A DNA stretch of 64,000 nt, taken from Sphingobacterium sp. ML3W. Lineage in GTDB: Bacteria; Bacteroidota; Bacteroidia; Sphingobacteriales; Sphingobacteriaceae. The notes under the pieces are model-generated. The model saw only the letters and a list, made by a program, of their open reading frames with translations. It made no database searches and was not told the origin of the DNA. The stretch covers positions 3,782,001 through 3,846,000 of the forward strand of contig NZ_CP009278.1 in NCBI RefSeq assembly GCF_000747525.1, written 5' to 3'. The position numbers were made by a program, and so were the translations under genes. Positions 44,307 through 53,686 of the stretch are shown here, in pieces (the stretch's first letter is position 1; the number at the start of each line of letters is the position of its first letter).

Positions 44307-45170
44307 TCAATTCAATTTAAATTTTATTAATGTTGCTTTATTAGTTTTATCCCCACCCTCATTTCCTATATATAGATTACCCGAATGATCGAAGGCAATG
44401 GCTTCTGGCTGATTAAAAACAGTTGGATTCAAGGGGTAAGCTCCTATCACTTCCCATTTATCATTGGCAACCACGAGCATCTTATTGATAGAGGAAAGAA
44501 TAAACCATTCATTCGTCTGTGTGTTTTTAGTCAATGCCGACGGACGGAAGCTCTTTCCGTTCAAACTACTAAGACGGTCAATTTGTTCCTCATCTATTTT
44601 AAATTCACCTTTGCGGGAAACTTCGCCATCTTTAGCAAGTGCCAATATATATCCGGTCAATGTTTTAGACCCTTTATCTACCGTGCACTTTTTACATAAT
44701 ACATATAATAAACTATCCGCTGTTGAAGCTGCTAATGATTCATACTCCTCTTTTGGAATCAGACTCTCTGCGACTTTTACATTTGACGCATTTTTTTGAC
44801 TCATATCAGCATGAGGAAAAGTATAAATAGTACCACTGCTTTCCATAACTGCCACATAGCCATTATTAATAGCAATACCTTCATAATCACCTTTTTTCGC
44901 AAACTTTATCTGTTGCAGATTTTGTTCACCTGGAGCGAAAAAATATACGATACCATGCTCATCTTCATTAGCGAAAATATATTGTGAGCTTTCTTGAGGG
45001 AAGGCTATACCAGATATTTCATGTAAGGCATCTGGCAAGAATTGCTTTTCGCCATTATTTAAATCATATCCCTTTGGACTTACAAAGCTTTTAGGGGTTT
45101 GTGCACATGCCGAGAAGAAAAATAAGCTTGCTATCGGCATACATATCCAAAATATTTTTTTACTGTTCAT
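44307..45170 (-). CDS. SdiA-regulated-like lipoprotein
   Basis: A 287-residue lipoprotein (signal ending FFFSACAQTPK, acylated Cys near residue 21). The mature part is a beta-propeller of the SdiA-regulated family: HEISGIAFPQESSQYIFANE, GDYEGIAINNGYVAVMESSG, FRPSALTKNTQTNEWFILSS and FNQPEAIAFDHSGNLYIGNEG are its repeating blades. The function of the family is unknown. It lies 6 bases after ppk1 and 4 before the metallophosphoesterase, so it is cotranscribed with a polyphosphate-metabolism set. It is probably attached to a periplasmic membrane leaflet. Confidence 0.82.
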   Translation of the reverse strand: MNSKKIFWICMPIASLFFFSACAQTPKSFVSPKGYDLNNGEKQFLPDALHEISGIAFPQESSQYIFANEDEHGIVYFFAPGEQNLQQIKFAKKGDYEGIAINNGYVAVMESSGTIYTFPHADMSQKNASNVKVAESLIPKEEYESLAASTADSLLYVLCKKCTVDKGSKTLTGYILALAKDGEVSRKGEFKIDEEQIDRLSSLNGKSFRPSALTKNTQTNEWFILSSINKMLVVANDKWEVIGAYPLNPTVFNQPEAIAFDHSGNLYIGNEGGDKTNKATLIKFKLN

Positions 45171-45176
45171 ATGATA

Positions 45177-47246
45177 TTAGTTTAAGGGATTTTCAATTTG
45201 TTTACAATAGTTATAAATACGATCTTGGGCACGCAGTCCTTTACTCGATAAAAATTTTATCGGTTCCATATTTCCATCCAAAAGTTCCGCAGAAGTATCG
45301 TCTTCCAGTTGTAAGGCGATAATGGTTTGTATTTCTTTTTTCAACCGTTCATTTATAATCGGAAAACAGACTTCAATACGATTAAATATATTTCGAGTCA
45401 TCCAATCGGCAGATCCTAGATAAACTTGTTCGTCACCGTTATTATAAAAAATAAAGACTCGGCTATGTTCTAAATAACGATCAACGATACGTCTCACACT
45501 TATATTTTCGCTCAAGCCAGCTACTGCGGGCACCAAACGACATATACTTCTAACAATTAGCTGAATTTTTACCCCTGCTCGACCTGCTTCATATAATTTT
45601 TGAATCATTCCCTTTTCTTCTAAATTATTTACTTTTATGATAATCGAAGCAGGAAGTCCATTTTTTGCATGTGCAATTTCCTGATCTATTAGCTTAATAA
45701 AGCGCTCTGACAAATTAAATTGAGCGACCAAAAGATGGTTGAACCGAATAGTATAAGTAGATTCTTTGTCTCTTATCTCTGTCAGCATATTAAAAACTTC
45801 CTTTAATTCATAAAGAATTTCTTGATTAGCAGTCAATAATATGTGATCCGCATATACAAAAGCTGTTTTTTCATTTAGATTCCCTGTAGACAGCAATCCA
45901 AAGAATTTTTCCTGACCGTCTTTTCGTGTTTTCACCAGAGCAATTTTAGCATGTACCTTTAAGTTTGGAATACTATACAATACTTTTACTCCTGCGTCTT
46001 TTAATTTTTTAGCCCAGTAAATATTATTCTCTTCGTCAAATCTTGCTTTTAATTCTACAAAAACAATTACTTTTTTCCCATTTCTAACTGCGCTTAGTAA
46101 GGCATTCAGAATCTTTGAATCACTCGCTACCCGATACATGGAAATATAAATTTCTTCAACATCCCGACTTAATGCCGCTTCATTAAAAAACCGTAAAATA
46201 ACCTGATACGATTGGTAAGGCGTATGTATTAAAATATCTTCCGTTTCAATTTCTGCAAACAAAGAAAAAGATCTGGTTTTAAAGCTATAAGGAATCGGAG
46301 CTTGTGTTCTGTATTTCCAATCTTTTTTATCAATTGGAAAAGAAAATAAATCGCTTAAATTATGATAGTTTCCTCCTTTTATTCCATTAGATCTTCGCAG
46401 ATTAAAGAGCTTGTTGATCTTTTGTAAAAGTTCATCCGGAAGATCTGGTTGGTACAATAAGCGCGTAGCAATTCCAAAATCTCTTTTCTTAATTTGTTTT
46501 TCTATCTTTTCCAACAATGAGCCCTCAAACTCGTTGTCCAATTCTAAATCAGCAGTTCGTGTCACTTTCAATGCATAGATACCTGTAATAGAACCCTCTG
46601 GAAATACCAATTTCAGATTTTGCCGAATAATATCATCAATAAAGACAATATATGTTTTATCTTCATCTGAAACTTTGTAAAAACGAGCTATTCGGTCGGA
46701 AGGAATATTAATAAGACCCAATTTTTCAGTTCCTTGCTCTTCAACAGTAAAGATTAAATACAATTGATTGTTTTCAGGAAAAAAAGGCTCATCATCAAGT
46801 ATCCTAATTTCCAAAAATGAAGCTATGCTTTCATAAAAATAATCCCTTGTTTGGGACGCAATAGTTTCGGGTATAATACCATCGTATACGACAAATATGC
46901 CTTCATCCTTCAAATCGGGAATGATATCTGCTACTAAAGTATTTCCAAAAAGAGCTAATTGCTTTTCTATTTGTAACTTGGCTTTTTTGTATATATTCGT
47001 CTCGTTAGGTACATAATCATCATGACGTTCCTCATTTTTAATCTTTTTCAATGCAGAAAGCACCGGCATGCGCACCCGGTAAAACTCATCTAGATTAGAA
47101 GAAAAAATTGCTAAGAAATTAATTCGTTCCAGCAAAGGAACCTGTTTGTTTCCTGCCTCCTTCAAAATCCGCTCATTAAAAGATAACCAGCTTAAATCCC
47201 GATTAAACAACCTCAAATTAACTGATTCACCATTTGTATCGTTCAT
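45177..47246 (-). CDS. ppk1: Polyphosphate kinase 1
   Basis: A 689-residue polyphosphate kinase of the PPK1 family, which makes long-chain inorganic polyphosphate from ATP (and the reverse). The N-terminal segment LRLFNRDLSWLSFNERILKE is the PPK N domain. The catalytic histidine is H432 in NLKVHAKIAL and the second conserved histidine H594 in YLEHSRVFIFY. FGLLSTGNLNEKTAFVYADH is the nucleotide-binding segment. Length is typical. It follows the HD-PycTM gene by 3 bases and precedes the SdiA-regulated-like gene by 6. PPK1 is usually a peripheral membrane enzyme. Confidence 0.96.
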   Translation of the reverse strand: MNDTNGESVNLRLFNRDLSWLSFNERILKEAGNKQVPLLERINFLAIFSSNLDEFYRVRMPVLSALKKIKNEERHDDYVPNETNIYKKAKLQIEKQLALFGNTLVADIIPDLKDEGIFVVYDGIIPETIASQTRDYFYESIASFLEIRILDDEPFFPENNQLYLIFTVEEQGTEKLGLINIPSDRIARFYKVSDEDKTYIVFIDDIIRQNLKLVFPEGSITGIYALKVTRTADLELDNEFEGSLLEKIEKQIKKRDFGIATRLLYQPDLPDELLQKINKLFNLRRSNGIKGGNYHNLSDLFSFPIDKKDWKYRTQAPIPYSFKTRSFSLFAEIETEDILIHTPYQSYQVILRFFNEAALSRDVEEIYISMYRVASDSKILNALLSAVRNGKKVIVFVELKARFDEENNIYWAKKLKDAGVKVLYSIPNLKVHAKIALVKTRKDGQEKFFGLLSTGNLNEKTAFVYADHILLTANQEILYELKEVFNMLTEIRDKESTYTIRFNHLLVAQFNLSERFIKLIDQEIAHAKNGLPASIIIKVNNLEEKGMIQKLYEAGRAGVKIQLIVRSICRLVPAVAGLSENISVRRIVDRYLEHSRVFIFYNNGDEQVYLGSADWMTRNIFNRIEVCFPIINERLKKEIQTIIALQLEDDTSAELLDGNMEPIKFLSSKGLRAQDRIYNYCKQIENPLN

Positions 47247-47249
47247 ATC

Positions 47250-48401
47250 TTAAGCATTAATAATAACGACAATAACAAAAGCAAGTACAGAAACAATTAA
47301 CCCATACATGAATATATTATAAGCTAAGCGGAGTAATTTGAATTTACGTCCCAAAACAACTCCCTGGGAGTAAACATCTTTAATTAAAGTACTATAGAGG
47401 TAATCTCGTTCTTCCATCATGAGTTTCATCCCATTACTATAGCTTTCTAGGTTCATTTGGTAAAAATTACCGAAAAATAAGAGATTGACTTTCTTATTTT
47501 TCAGGTCATCTGGTGTGTATTTACCATTTGGGACAGAAGGTCTAGTTGCGAGAATCGCTATCACCATCGTAATCAGACTAGTAAATAGCAAAATAGCAGT
47601 AGGGAATACCAGATGTACATTATTATCTAACTTACGCAACAACAGTGCAATAACAACCGATAATATGATGGAGTTTACCGTAATTAAGATATTTGATTTA
47701 TTGTCAGCCATATCACTTAAGCGCTGATTGTTGGTTGAAGTAATTCGAAACATGGTCTCAATACCCCGCTCTGGCCTTCGATTATTTTTTTCTTGACCGC
47801 TAATTTCCGACTCTTCTTTCTGTTGTAAAGCCTGGATATTTTGTTGCTTTTTTTGATCTAATAAGTTACGTCCATAATCGGTATGGTAATGATGAGCTTC
47901 CATCAATTTAATGGTGTTTTTACGCCACTCCTCTTTAGTTGCAGTATATCCACAAGCTTTTGCCTCTTGGCGCATCAATTTATTACGAGCTTCAAACCGA
48001 TCGCTCCCAAAATGATACAAGTCTGCATCGCAGACAATTTCTTCAAGGAGATCTTTAGGAGATTGTGGTAGTTTTGTCGCCAAAATACATCCGCGAATTG
48101 CAAGAATAATGCTCGTATCAACCTGCTTTAAGTGTAAAAATTTTTCCGCTATTTCTGCACCTCTTTCTTCATGATTATCTTTACCATTAATGCAGTAACC
48201 AAGATCATGAAAATATGCCGATAGCGTCACAATAGCTGTATCTCTTTCATCGAGGTTATAATAGTCTGCCATCTTCTTCACGGCCTCTACCACCTCTTCA
48301 ATGTGCGCTCGGTTATGGAAGCTCAGCTTTGAAAGGTCATGGTCATCCATATACTTATGTACGTATTGTGCTGTTTCATTTATCAATTGAGCGTAATCCA
48401 T
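47250..48401 (-). CDS. HD-domain protein fused to a Pycsar-effector-like membrane domain (DUF5706)
   Basis: A 383-residue protein. Residues 1-180 are an HD phosphohydrolase domain: H33 in HNRAHIEEVVEA, H65-D66 in LSAYFHDLGY and an aspartate in VCDADLYHFG form the metal site. After a charged linker, residues about 215-383 match the Pycsar effector TM family (PycTM, DUF5706), with the motif TNNQRLSDMADNKSNILI and three membrane segments at about 237-256, 264-286 and 359-382. PycTM proteins open membranes when they sense cyclic UMP or CMP in defence systems. No cyclase gene is adjacent here, and the gene heads the ppk1 operon (3-base gap), so a housekeeping or stress role in nucleotide/polyphosphate signalling is more likely. 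The ligand is unknown. Confidence 0.85.
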   Translation of the reverse strand: MDYAQLINETAQYVHKYMDDHDLSKLSFHNRAHIEEVVEAVKKMADYYNLDERDTAIVTLSAYFHDLGYCINGKDNHEERGAEIAEKFLHLKQVDTSIILAIRGCILATKLPQSPKDLLEEIVCDADLYHFGSDRFEARNKLMRQEAKACGYTATKEEWRKNTIKLMEAHHYHTDYGRNLLDQKKQQNIQALQQKEESEISGQEKNNRRPERGIETMFRITSTNNQRLSDMADNKSNILITVNSIILSVVIALLLRKLDNNVHLVFPTAILLFTSLITMVIAILATRPSVPNGKYTPDDLKNKKVNLLFFGNFYQMNLESYSNGMKLMMEERDYLYSTLIKDVYSQGVVLGRKFKLLRLAYNIFMYGLIVSVLAFVIVVIINA

Positions 48402-48729
48402 GAGGTCTAAAATTAGTATTATTTTCAGTAATCAATTGTGATTTAATGTTGTCTTCTCCTTGTCTTAAAGATAGGGATTTATCGGAAGATATTTTCTTAC
48501 GATTTTAGAGATTTAACAGCAATCCTCTCCGAACGAAAAACTTAAGTATTTTTTTTAAACCCTTTTTTATTTGACTAAAACGCATTAGCTTTAGAGATAT
48601 ATTGCTAGTAAACAATTTCTGCGCAATATATCAACCAATATAACCTCTCAAATCTAAGGTTAGTTAAAAATAAAAATAGTTCGTCAGTAGTGAATCGATT
48701 ACTGTTTTTGGAACAAAAAACCACACAAA
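48402..48729. other. Divergent intergenic region before the rhamnosidase gene
   Basis: About 330 bases with no gene. It should hold the promoter of the ppk1 operon (minus) and of the GH78 gene (plus). No exact promoter match was found and no strong hairpin is seen. Confidence 0.35.
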
Positions 48730-51372
48730 ATGAAAAGAACTTTATTGATTGTTGCACTAACTGTAGGCTACAATCTTTATGCACAACAGAAGCTTACGGT
48801 ATGTGAGCCAATCAAATTAAAATGTGAACATCTAAGTAATCCATTGGGAATCGATATCCAAAACCCTAGGTTAACCTGGATGTTGAAGGACGATAGACAA
48901 GGTGCTATGCAGACCGCTTATCAGTTATTTGTAGGGACAGATTCTATAGCTGTCGATAATAACAAAGGTGAGGTTTGGGATACCGGTAAACAGTCGAACG
49001 GAGATATTATCGTTTCATATTCAGGAAAGGAACTTAATCCATTAACCAAATATTTCTGGAAAGTAAAAATCTGGGATAAGGATGGTAAACCGACGACTTC
49101 TAAGATTGTTGCTTTTGAAACAGGCATGATGGGAAGATACAATTGGAAAGGCACTTGGATCAGTGATCATCATGATATCCATCATAAAGAGGCTCCCTAC
49201 TTCCGCAAAGCATTTGAGGTCAAAAAGACAATCAAATCGGCACGTGCTTATATTGCAGCTGCGGGGCTATATGAACTGTCGCTCAATGGTAGAAAAGTAG
49301 GTGAAAACTGGCTTGACCCCATGTATACCCGATTCGATAAAAGGACATTATATGTTGTCCATGATGTAACGCAACAATTGCAGTCGGGTGAAAATGCCAT
49401 TGGTGTTATATTGGGAAATGGATGGTATAACCATCAATCTCTTGCCGTGTGGGATTTTCACAATGCACCATGGAGAAATCGGCCTGCCTTCTGCATGGAC
49501 CTCCGCATTGTTTATACAGATGGCACTGAGGAGACCATTGTATCTGAGCAAGACTGGAAGACTTCTTCGGGGCCTATAACTTATAATAGTATCTATACAG
49601 GTGAACATTATGATGCCCGCTTGGAACAAGAAGGATGGAATACAGCTAATTTTGATGATTCAAAATGGCAGGGGGTAAAATATCGTAGTGCTCCAGCAGA
49701 TCTCATTATTTCTCAACAAACTGTACCTATCCGGTTAATAACACCCTTTACCCCAAAGTCGACCCAAAAAATTGATGATAAAACCTACGTATTTGACATG
49801 GGACAAAATATGGCCGGTGTTACCCATGTAAAAGCTAAGGGTGCTGCGGGTACTGTGCTCAAAATCAAACATGGCGAGCGCCTACATACTGATGGCCGAA
49901 TTGATATGGCTAATATTGATGTATACTATAGGGGAGATAAAGAGAATGATCCTTTTCAGACCGACATCTTTACCCTAAGTGGTAAAAAAGAAGATGAATT
50001 TATCCCAAAGTTTAATTACAAAGGATTTCGCTATGTTGAAGTTACCAGTAGTCAACCCATCTCCTTGCAAGATTTAAAAATCACCTCCTACTTCATGCAT
50101 AGTGATGTCGAATCTGTAGGTGAGGTAAAAACCTCTTCCAAATTGGTCAATGATCTTTGGAAAGTAACCAACAATGCTTACCTATCCAATCTCATGGGAT
50201 ACCCAACGGATTGTCCTCAAAGAGAAAAAAATGGATGGACAGGCGATGGCCACCTCGCTATAGAAACTGCTTTATATAATTTTGATGCAATTACAGTCTA
50301 TGAAAAGTGGCTAGCCGATCATCGAGACGAGCAGCAACCAAATGGTGTATTGCCAGACATTATCCCTACTGGGGGATGGGGATACGGAACAGCAAATGGA
50401 TTGGACTGGACAAGTACCATTGCTATCATACCGTGGCAGATCTATATGTTTTATGGCGACAGCAGGTTATTGAAAGATTGCTATGAAAACATAAAACGAT
50501 ATGTAAATTATGTAGATCGAACCAGTCCTAGCGGATTGACTAGCTTTGGACGAGGGGATTGGGTTCCTGTAAAGTCAACTTCAAATCTAGAACTTACCTC
50601 TTCCATTTATTTCTATGTAGATGCGACTATATTAGCATCCGCAGCTAAACTATTTGGCCAACAAGAAGATTATGCGAAATACGATGCTTTGAGTAAAAAA
50701 ATAAAAAAAGCAATCAATGATAAATTTCTAAATCGATCGACTGGAATTTATGCAAGTGGCACACAGACTGAATTGAGTATGACTTTACATTGGGACTTGG
50801 TACCTGAAGATATGAAAGATAAGGTTGCTGCCAATCTTAACAAGAAGGTAATAGAGACAAATTTTCATCTTGATGTAGGTGTACTCGGAGCAAAAGCCCT
50901 ATTAAATGCACTAAACAACAATGGCTATGGAGAGACTGCCTATCAAGTAGCTGTTCAGGATAGCTACCCTTCTTGGGGTTGGTGGGTGGTAAATGGCGCC
51001 ACTACGCTTTTAGAAAATTGGGACCTAAAAGCGGAAAGAGATATTTCTGATAATCACATGATGTTTGGAGAAATTGGGGGTTGGTTTTTCAAATCTATAG
51101 GCGGTATTCTTCCTGATGCTGATCAACCAGGATTTAAACATATCCTATTGAAACCTTCATTTCCTAGCACACTAGATCAGTCTGAAGTGACACATAAATC
51201 ACCTTACGGATCGATAACTTCAAAGTGGACCAAAAACAAAAGGACCATCAATTATGAAGTCGCTGTGCCTCCAAATTCAACAGCGACGTTTTATCCTCCT
51301 GCAAATATAAAAGAACAAACAAACATACAACTTAGTGCAGGAAAACATAAACTCGTTTTTACCCTGCTGTAA
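48730..51372 (+). CDS. Secreted GH78 alpha-L-rhamnosidase
   Basis: An 880-residue exported enzyme (signal MKRTLLIVALTVGYNLYAQ). Domain order follows GH78: N-terminal fibronectin-type domain (LRCEHLSNPLGID-like start at about 30-130), the rhamnosidase N-terminal beta domain with SARAYIAAAGLYELSLNGRK and GVILGNGWYNHQ, a concanavalin-like domain, then the catalytic six-hairpin barrel with DCPQREKNGWTGDGHLAIET and TALYNFDA, and a C-terminal beta domain (GSITSKWTKNKRTINYEV). The enzyme releases terminal alpha-L-rhamnose from plant glycosides or pectin side chains, probably in the periplasm. It is a monocistronic unit; no rhamnose catabolic genes are in the window. Confidence 0.95.
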   Translation: MKRTLLIVALTVGYNLYAQQKLTVCEPIKLKCEHLSNPLGIDIQNPRLTWMLKDDRQGAMQTAYQLFVGTDSIAVDNNKGEVWDTGKQSNGDIIVSYSGKELNPLTKYFWKVKIWDKDGKPTTSKIVAFETGMMGRYNWKGTWISDHHDIHHKEAPYFRKAFEVKKTIKSARAYIAAAGLYELSLNGRKVGENWLDPMYTRFDKRTLYVVHDVTQQLQSGENAIGVILGNGWYNHQSLAVWDFHNAPWRNRPAFCMDLRIVYTDGTEETIVSEQDWKTSSGPITYNSIYTGEHYDARLEQEGWNTANFDDSKWQGVKYRSAPADLIISQQTVPIRLITPFTPKSTQKIDDKTYVFDMGQNMAGVTHVKAKGAAGTVLKIKHGERLHTDGRIDMANIDVYYRGDKENDPFQTDIFTLSGKKEDEFIPKFNYKGFRYVEVTSSQPISLQDLKITSYFMHSDVESVGEVKTSSKLVNDLWKVTNNAYLSNLMGYPTDCPQREKNGWTGDGHLAIETALYNFDAITVYEKWLADHRDEQQPNGVLPDIIPTGGWGYGTANGLDWTSTIAIIPWQIYMFYGDSRLLKDCYENIKRYVNYVDRTSPSGLTSFGRGDWVPVKSTSNLELTSSIYFYVDATILASAAKLFGQQEDYAKYDALSKKIKKAINDKFLNRSTGIYASGTQTELSMTLHWDLVPEDMKDKVAANLNKKVIETNFHLDVGVLGAKALLNALNNNGYGETAYQVAVQDSYPSWGWWVVNGATTLLENWDLKAERDISDNHMMFGEIGGWFFKSIGGILPDADQPGFKHILLKPSFPSTLDQSEVTHKSPYGSITSKWTKNKRTINYEVAVPPNSTATFYPPANIKEQTNIQLSAGKHKLVFTLL

Positions 51373-51476
51373 GAAGTGCTTGACCCTACAAAAACCAAGT
51401 ACCTGTTGGTCCAAGATAGTATTGATAATAGCTGCCAAAATTAGGTTGCAGCATACAATAGAAATACAGTAAAATA

Positions 51477-51513
51477 AAAAAAATCAGTAGTAAAATATAC
51501 TACTGATTTTTTT
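51477..51513. terminator. Bidirectional terminator between the rhamnosidase and mnmE genes
   Basis: TCAGTAGTA and TACTACTGA form a perfect stem extended by A and T runs on either side to 16 base pairs, with an AAATA loop. It lies between two converging genes, 104 bases after the GH78 stop and 38 after the mnmE stop. Confidence 0.85.
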
Positions 51514-51550
51514 ATATGATTGGATAGCATTTTTACTATCTACAAACAGA

Positions 51551-52927
51551 TTACTTCCCGATACAGAATTTCGAAAATATATTATCCAACAAATCATCTG
51601 TTGATACAGACCCTGTTATTTCACCTAAATGATAAAGTGACTGACGGATATCCATAGCTAAAAAGTCTGAAGTAACTGGATTATCAATACCATTAAGTAC
51701 GCGTTCTAAAGATGACTGTGTATGTTGAAGAGCTTCTACATGTCGAATATTAGTCACTAAAACATCATCAGTATTCAAGTTTGCTAAATTTACTTGTTGC
51801 AATAATTCATCTTTGAGTTCCTCCACTCCTATTTGCTCTTTTGCAGAAATATACAAAGGCTGCAATACCGCATACTGTTGCTTTTGTTCAACGCTCAATA
51901 AATCAGATTTATTAATAATAGTTACAAAAGGAATGTTTAAAAGTTTCACCTCCTCAATCTGGGTTTCAATATCCTGCACCTGATCTTGTGTTGGATCAAA
52001 CAGATAGATGATCAAGCGTGCTTGTTTCATTTTTGCTCTAGTACGCTCTACACCCTTGGCTTCGATAACGTCTATTGTTTCGCGAATACCTGCCGTATCA
52101 ATAAATCGGAAAGTAATTCCCTTGATATTGATTTCGTCTTCAATCGTATCTCTTGTAGTGCCTGCAATTTCCGATACGATTGCACGCTCTTCATTCAATA
52201 GTGCATTTAAAAGTGTGGATTTACCCACGTTCGGTTTACCTGCGATAACCACTGGTACACCATTTTTCAATACGTTTCCTTGCTCAAAAGAAGAAATAAG
52301 CTTACTCACTACTTGATTTATCTGTTTAATCAGATTTTTCAGTTGATCACGATTTGCAAATTCCACATCTTCTTCAGAAAAGTCCAATTCCAATTCTATT
52401 AGTGACGCAAAATGAATCAAGTCGTCACGTAATTTTTTCAATTGATTGGAGAATCCTCCTCGCATTTGCTGCATAGCGATTTGATGAGAAGCAGCTGAAT
52501 TTGAAGCAATCAAATCTGCAACAGCTTCTGCTTGAGATAAATCCATACCTCCATTTAAAAACGCACGTAAGGTAAATTCTCCAGCTTTCGCTGCCCTAGC
52601 TCCTTTTTTAATGAGTAAACTCATCACCCGCTCTATGATATACTTCGAATTGTGTGTGGAAATCTCCACTACATTTTCTTTTGTGTAAGAATTAGGACCT
52701 ATAAATAGGGAAACCAACACTTCATCTATAATTTCTTCGCCATCACGTATGGTGCCGAAATGAAGGGTATGAGAAGATTGCTTGAGCAAATTCTTTCCTC
52801 GAAATACTTGATCGGTGATTACAATCGCATCCTTTCCTGAAAGACGAATAACTGCAATAGCGCCGTTACCACTAGCTGTGGCTAATGCCACAATTGTTTC
52901 TTGTTCCAAAATAGTGTGTTCAGACAT
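51551..52927 (-). CDS. mnmE: tRNA modification GTPase MnmE
   Basis: From the ATG at 52927 the protein has 458 residues, the normal length; an ATG 11 codons earlier adds residues (MNYGCNPYLCK) without family support. MnmE with MnmG adds the carboxymethylaminomethyl group at U34 of certain tRNAs. The start TIVALATASGNGAIAVIRLSG is the folate-binding N domain. The GTPase motifs are VIAGKPNVGKSTLLNALL (G1), GTTRDTIEDEI (G2), IDTAGIRE (G3) and INKSD (G4), and the C-terminus ends in the CIGK motif that completes the family. Monocistronic, minus strand. Confidence 0.97.
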   Translation of the reverse strand: MSEHTILEQETIVALATASGNGAIAVIRLSGKDAIVITDQVFRGKNLLKQSSHTLHFGTIRDGEEIIDEVLVSLFIGPNSYTKENVVEISTHNSKYIIERVMSLLIKKGARAAKAGEFTLRAFLNGGMDLSQAEAVADLIASNSAASHQIAMQQMRGGFSNQLKKLRDDLIHFASLIELELDFSEEDVEFANRDQLKNLIKQINQVVSKLISSFEQGNVLKNGVPVVIAGKPNVGKSTLLNALLNEERAIVSEIAGTTRDTIEDEINIKGITFRFIDTAGIRETIDVIEAKGVERTRAKMKQARLIIYLFDPTQDQVQDIETQIEEVKLLNIPFVTIINKSDLLSVEQKQQYAVLQPLYISAKEQIGVEELKDELLQQVNLANLNTDDVLVTNIRHVEALQHTQSSLERVLNGIDNPVTSDFLAMDIRQSLYHLGEITGSVSTDDLLDNIFSKFCIGK

Positions 52928-53573
52928 CTTGCAAAGATAAGGATTACAGCCGTAGTTCACTGGTAAATAAACGATATATTTAAGGTATGATCAGTACATA
53001 AGTATTAAATTATACGAGCATTTTTCAACCCAGAAGTTCGCTCACTCTCATTAAACGAGGGCAAAATACCTAGAATAGGTTAGCCTAACATAAAATCATT
53101 GAATCTCTTGACATCCGAGTAGTGTTAGGGCACTCATTGGTAATGATTCGAGTATGACAGAAGACTGGTTCGGCAATTGTATGGAGCTTGTTCGCCTAAT
53201 AACCGAAGGATAGTCGAAGGTCATTCGAAGCGCGGTCGAACAATCATCGAACCAGGGCCAAGGCTGTGTCCCATCAGTCTCAAATCGTTGGCACACATGG
53301 TATGGACTTGCATGGAGTTTTAAAGACTTACAGGGACTTTCATGCACTTTCACCTTCATAGTGAACCAAGGTGTACTAAATTACTTTTGAGCTATAATAT
53401 TGCTTTGGTACGGTAACAACTAATAATTACTAAAGTGATTTAGGGAGTGAAAATTAAATTGGCTACCAAAAAAATACGTCCTGTTTTTTGACTTTAGAAT
53501 AATTATCTTCAATAGATCGTGTACAATAATATTAATAAAGAAGAGGCGGTGGAATTAAGCGGCTACTAGCAAA

Positions 53574-53616
53574 AAAAGCAATTAAGTTAAAATCATGTTA
53601 TTACTTAATCGCTTTT
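53574..53616 (-). terminator. Terminator of the LtaS-like operon
   Basis: Arms 53574-53587 and 53603-53616 pair over 14 positions in minus-strand RNA with one G-U pair, and a run of T residues follows. It is the second hairpin downstream of the LtaS-like gene stop codon at 53687. Confidence 0.72.
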
Positions 53617-53636
53617 AAAAATTGTTTATCAACACC

Positions 53637-53676
53637 CTCTTTTCAGTATCTCTGCGCGCAGGGATACTGAAAAGAG
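53637..53676 (-). terminator. 40-base palindrome after the LtaS-like gene
   Basis: A 40-base inverted repeat with half-sites of 20 bases and a single mismatch lies 11 bases after the stop codon at 53687. There is almost no loop, and no T-run follows on the minus strand, so it probably acts together with the hairpin at 53574-53616. Confidence 0.65.
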
Positions 53677-53686
53677 ATCTCATTCG

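Larger units (their letters stand above)
52928..53686. other. Intergenic region with decayed repeat-like DNA
   Basis: About 760 bases between mnmE and the LtaS-like gene. Positions about 53096-53360 are richer in GC than their surroundings and contain many TTCGA units, a near-palindrome around 53198-53217 and direct repeats around GGACTT near 53305 and 53335. The 87-codon minus-strand frame over this part reads like the short dispersed repeat peptides seen in many genomes (DCSTALRMTFDYPSVIRR), not like a protein. The right end carries two hairpins (listed). I do not call any gene here. Confidence 0.45.

Noticed and set aside
47250..48401. Calling this locus a Pycsar anti-phage system
   Set aside because: The membrane domain resembles PycTM, but no pyrimidine cyclase is beside it and the gene heads a ppk1 operon, so a defence label is not supported.
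52932..52939. mnmE promoter -7 box (CAAAGATA on the plus strand)
   Set aside because: It lies only 5 bases before the chosen ATG and has no TTG 19 bases further, so transcription would start inside the gene.
53096..53359. 87-codon minus-strand frame in the mnmE-LtaS gap
   Set aside because: Composition and wording match dispersed repeat DNA rather than a protein, and there is no operon context or start signal.
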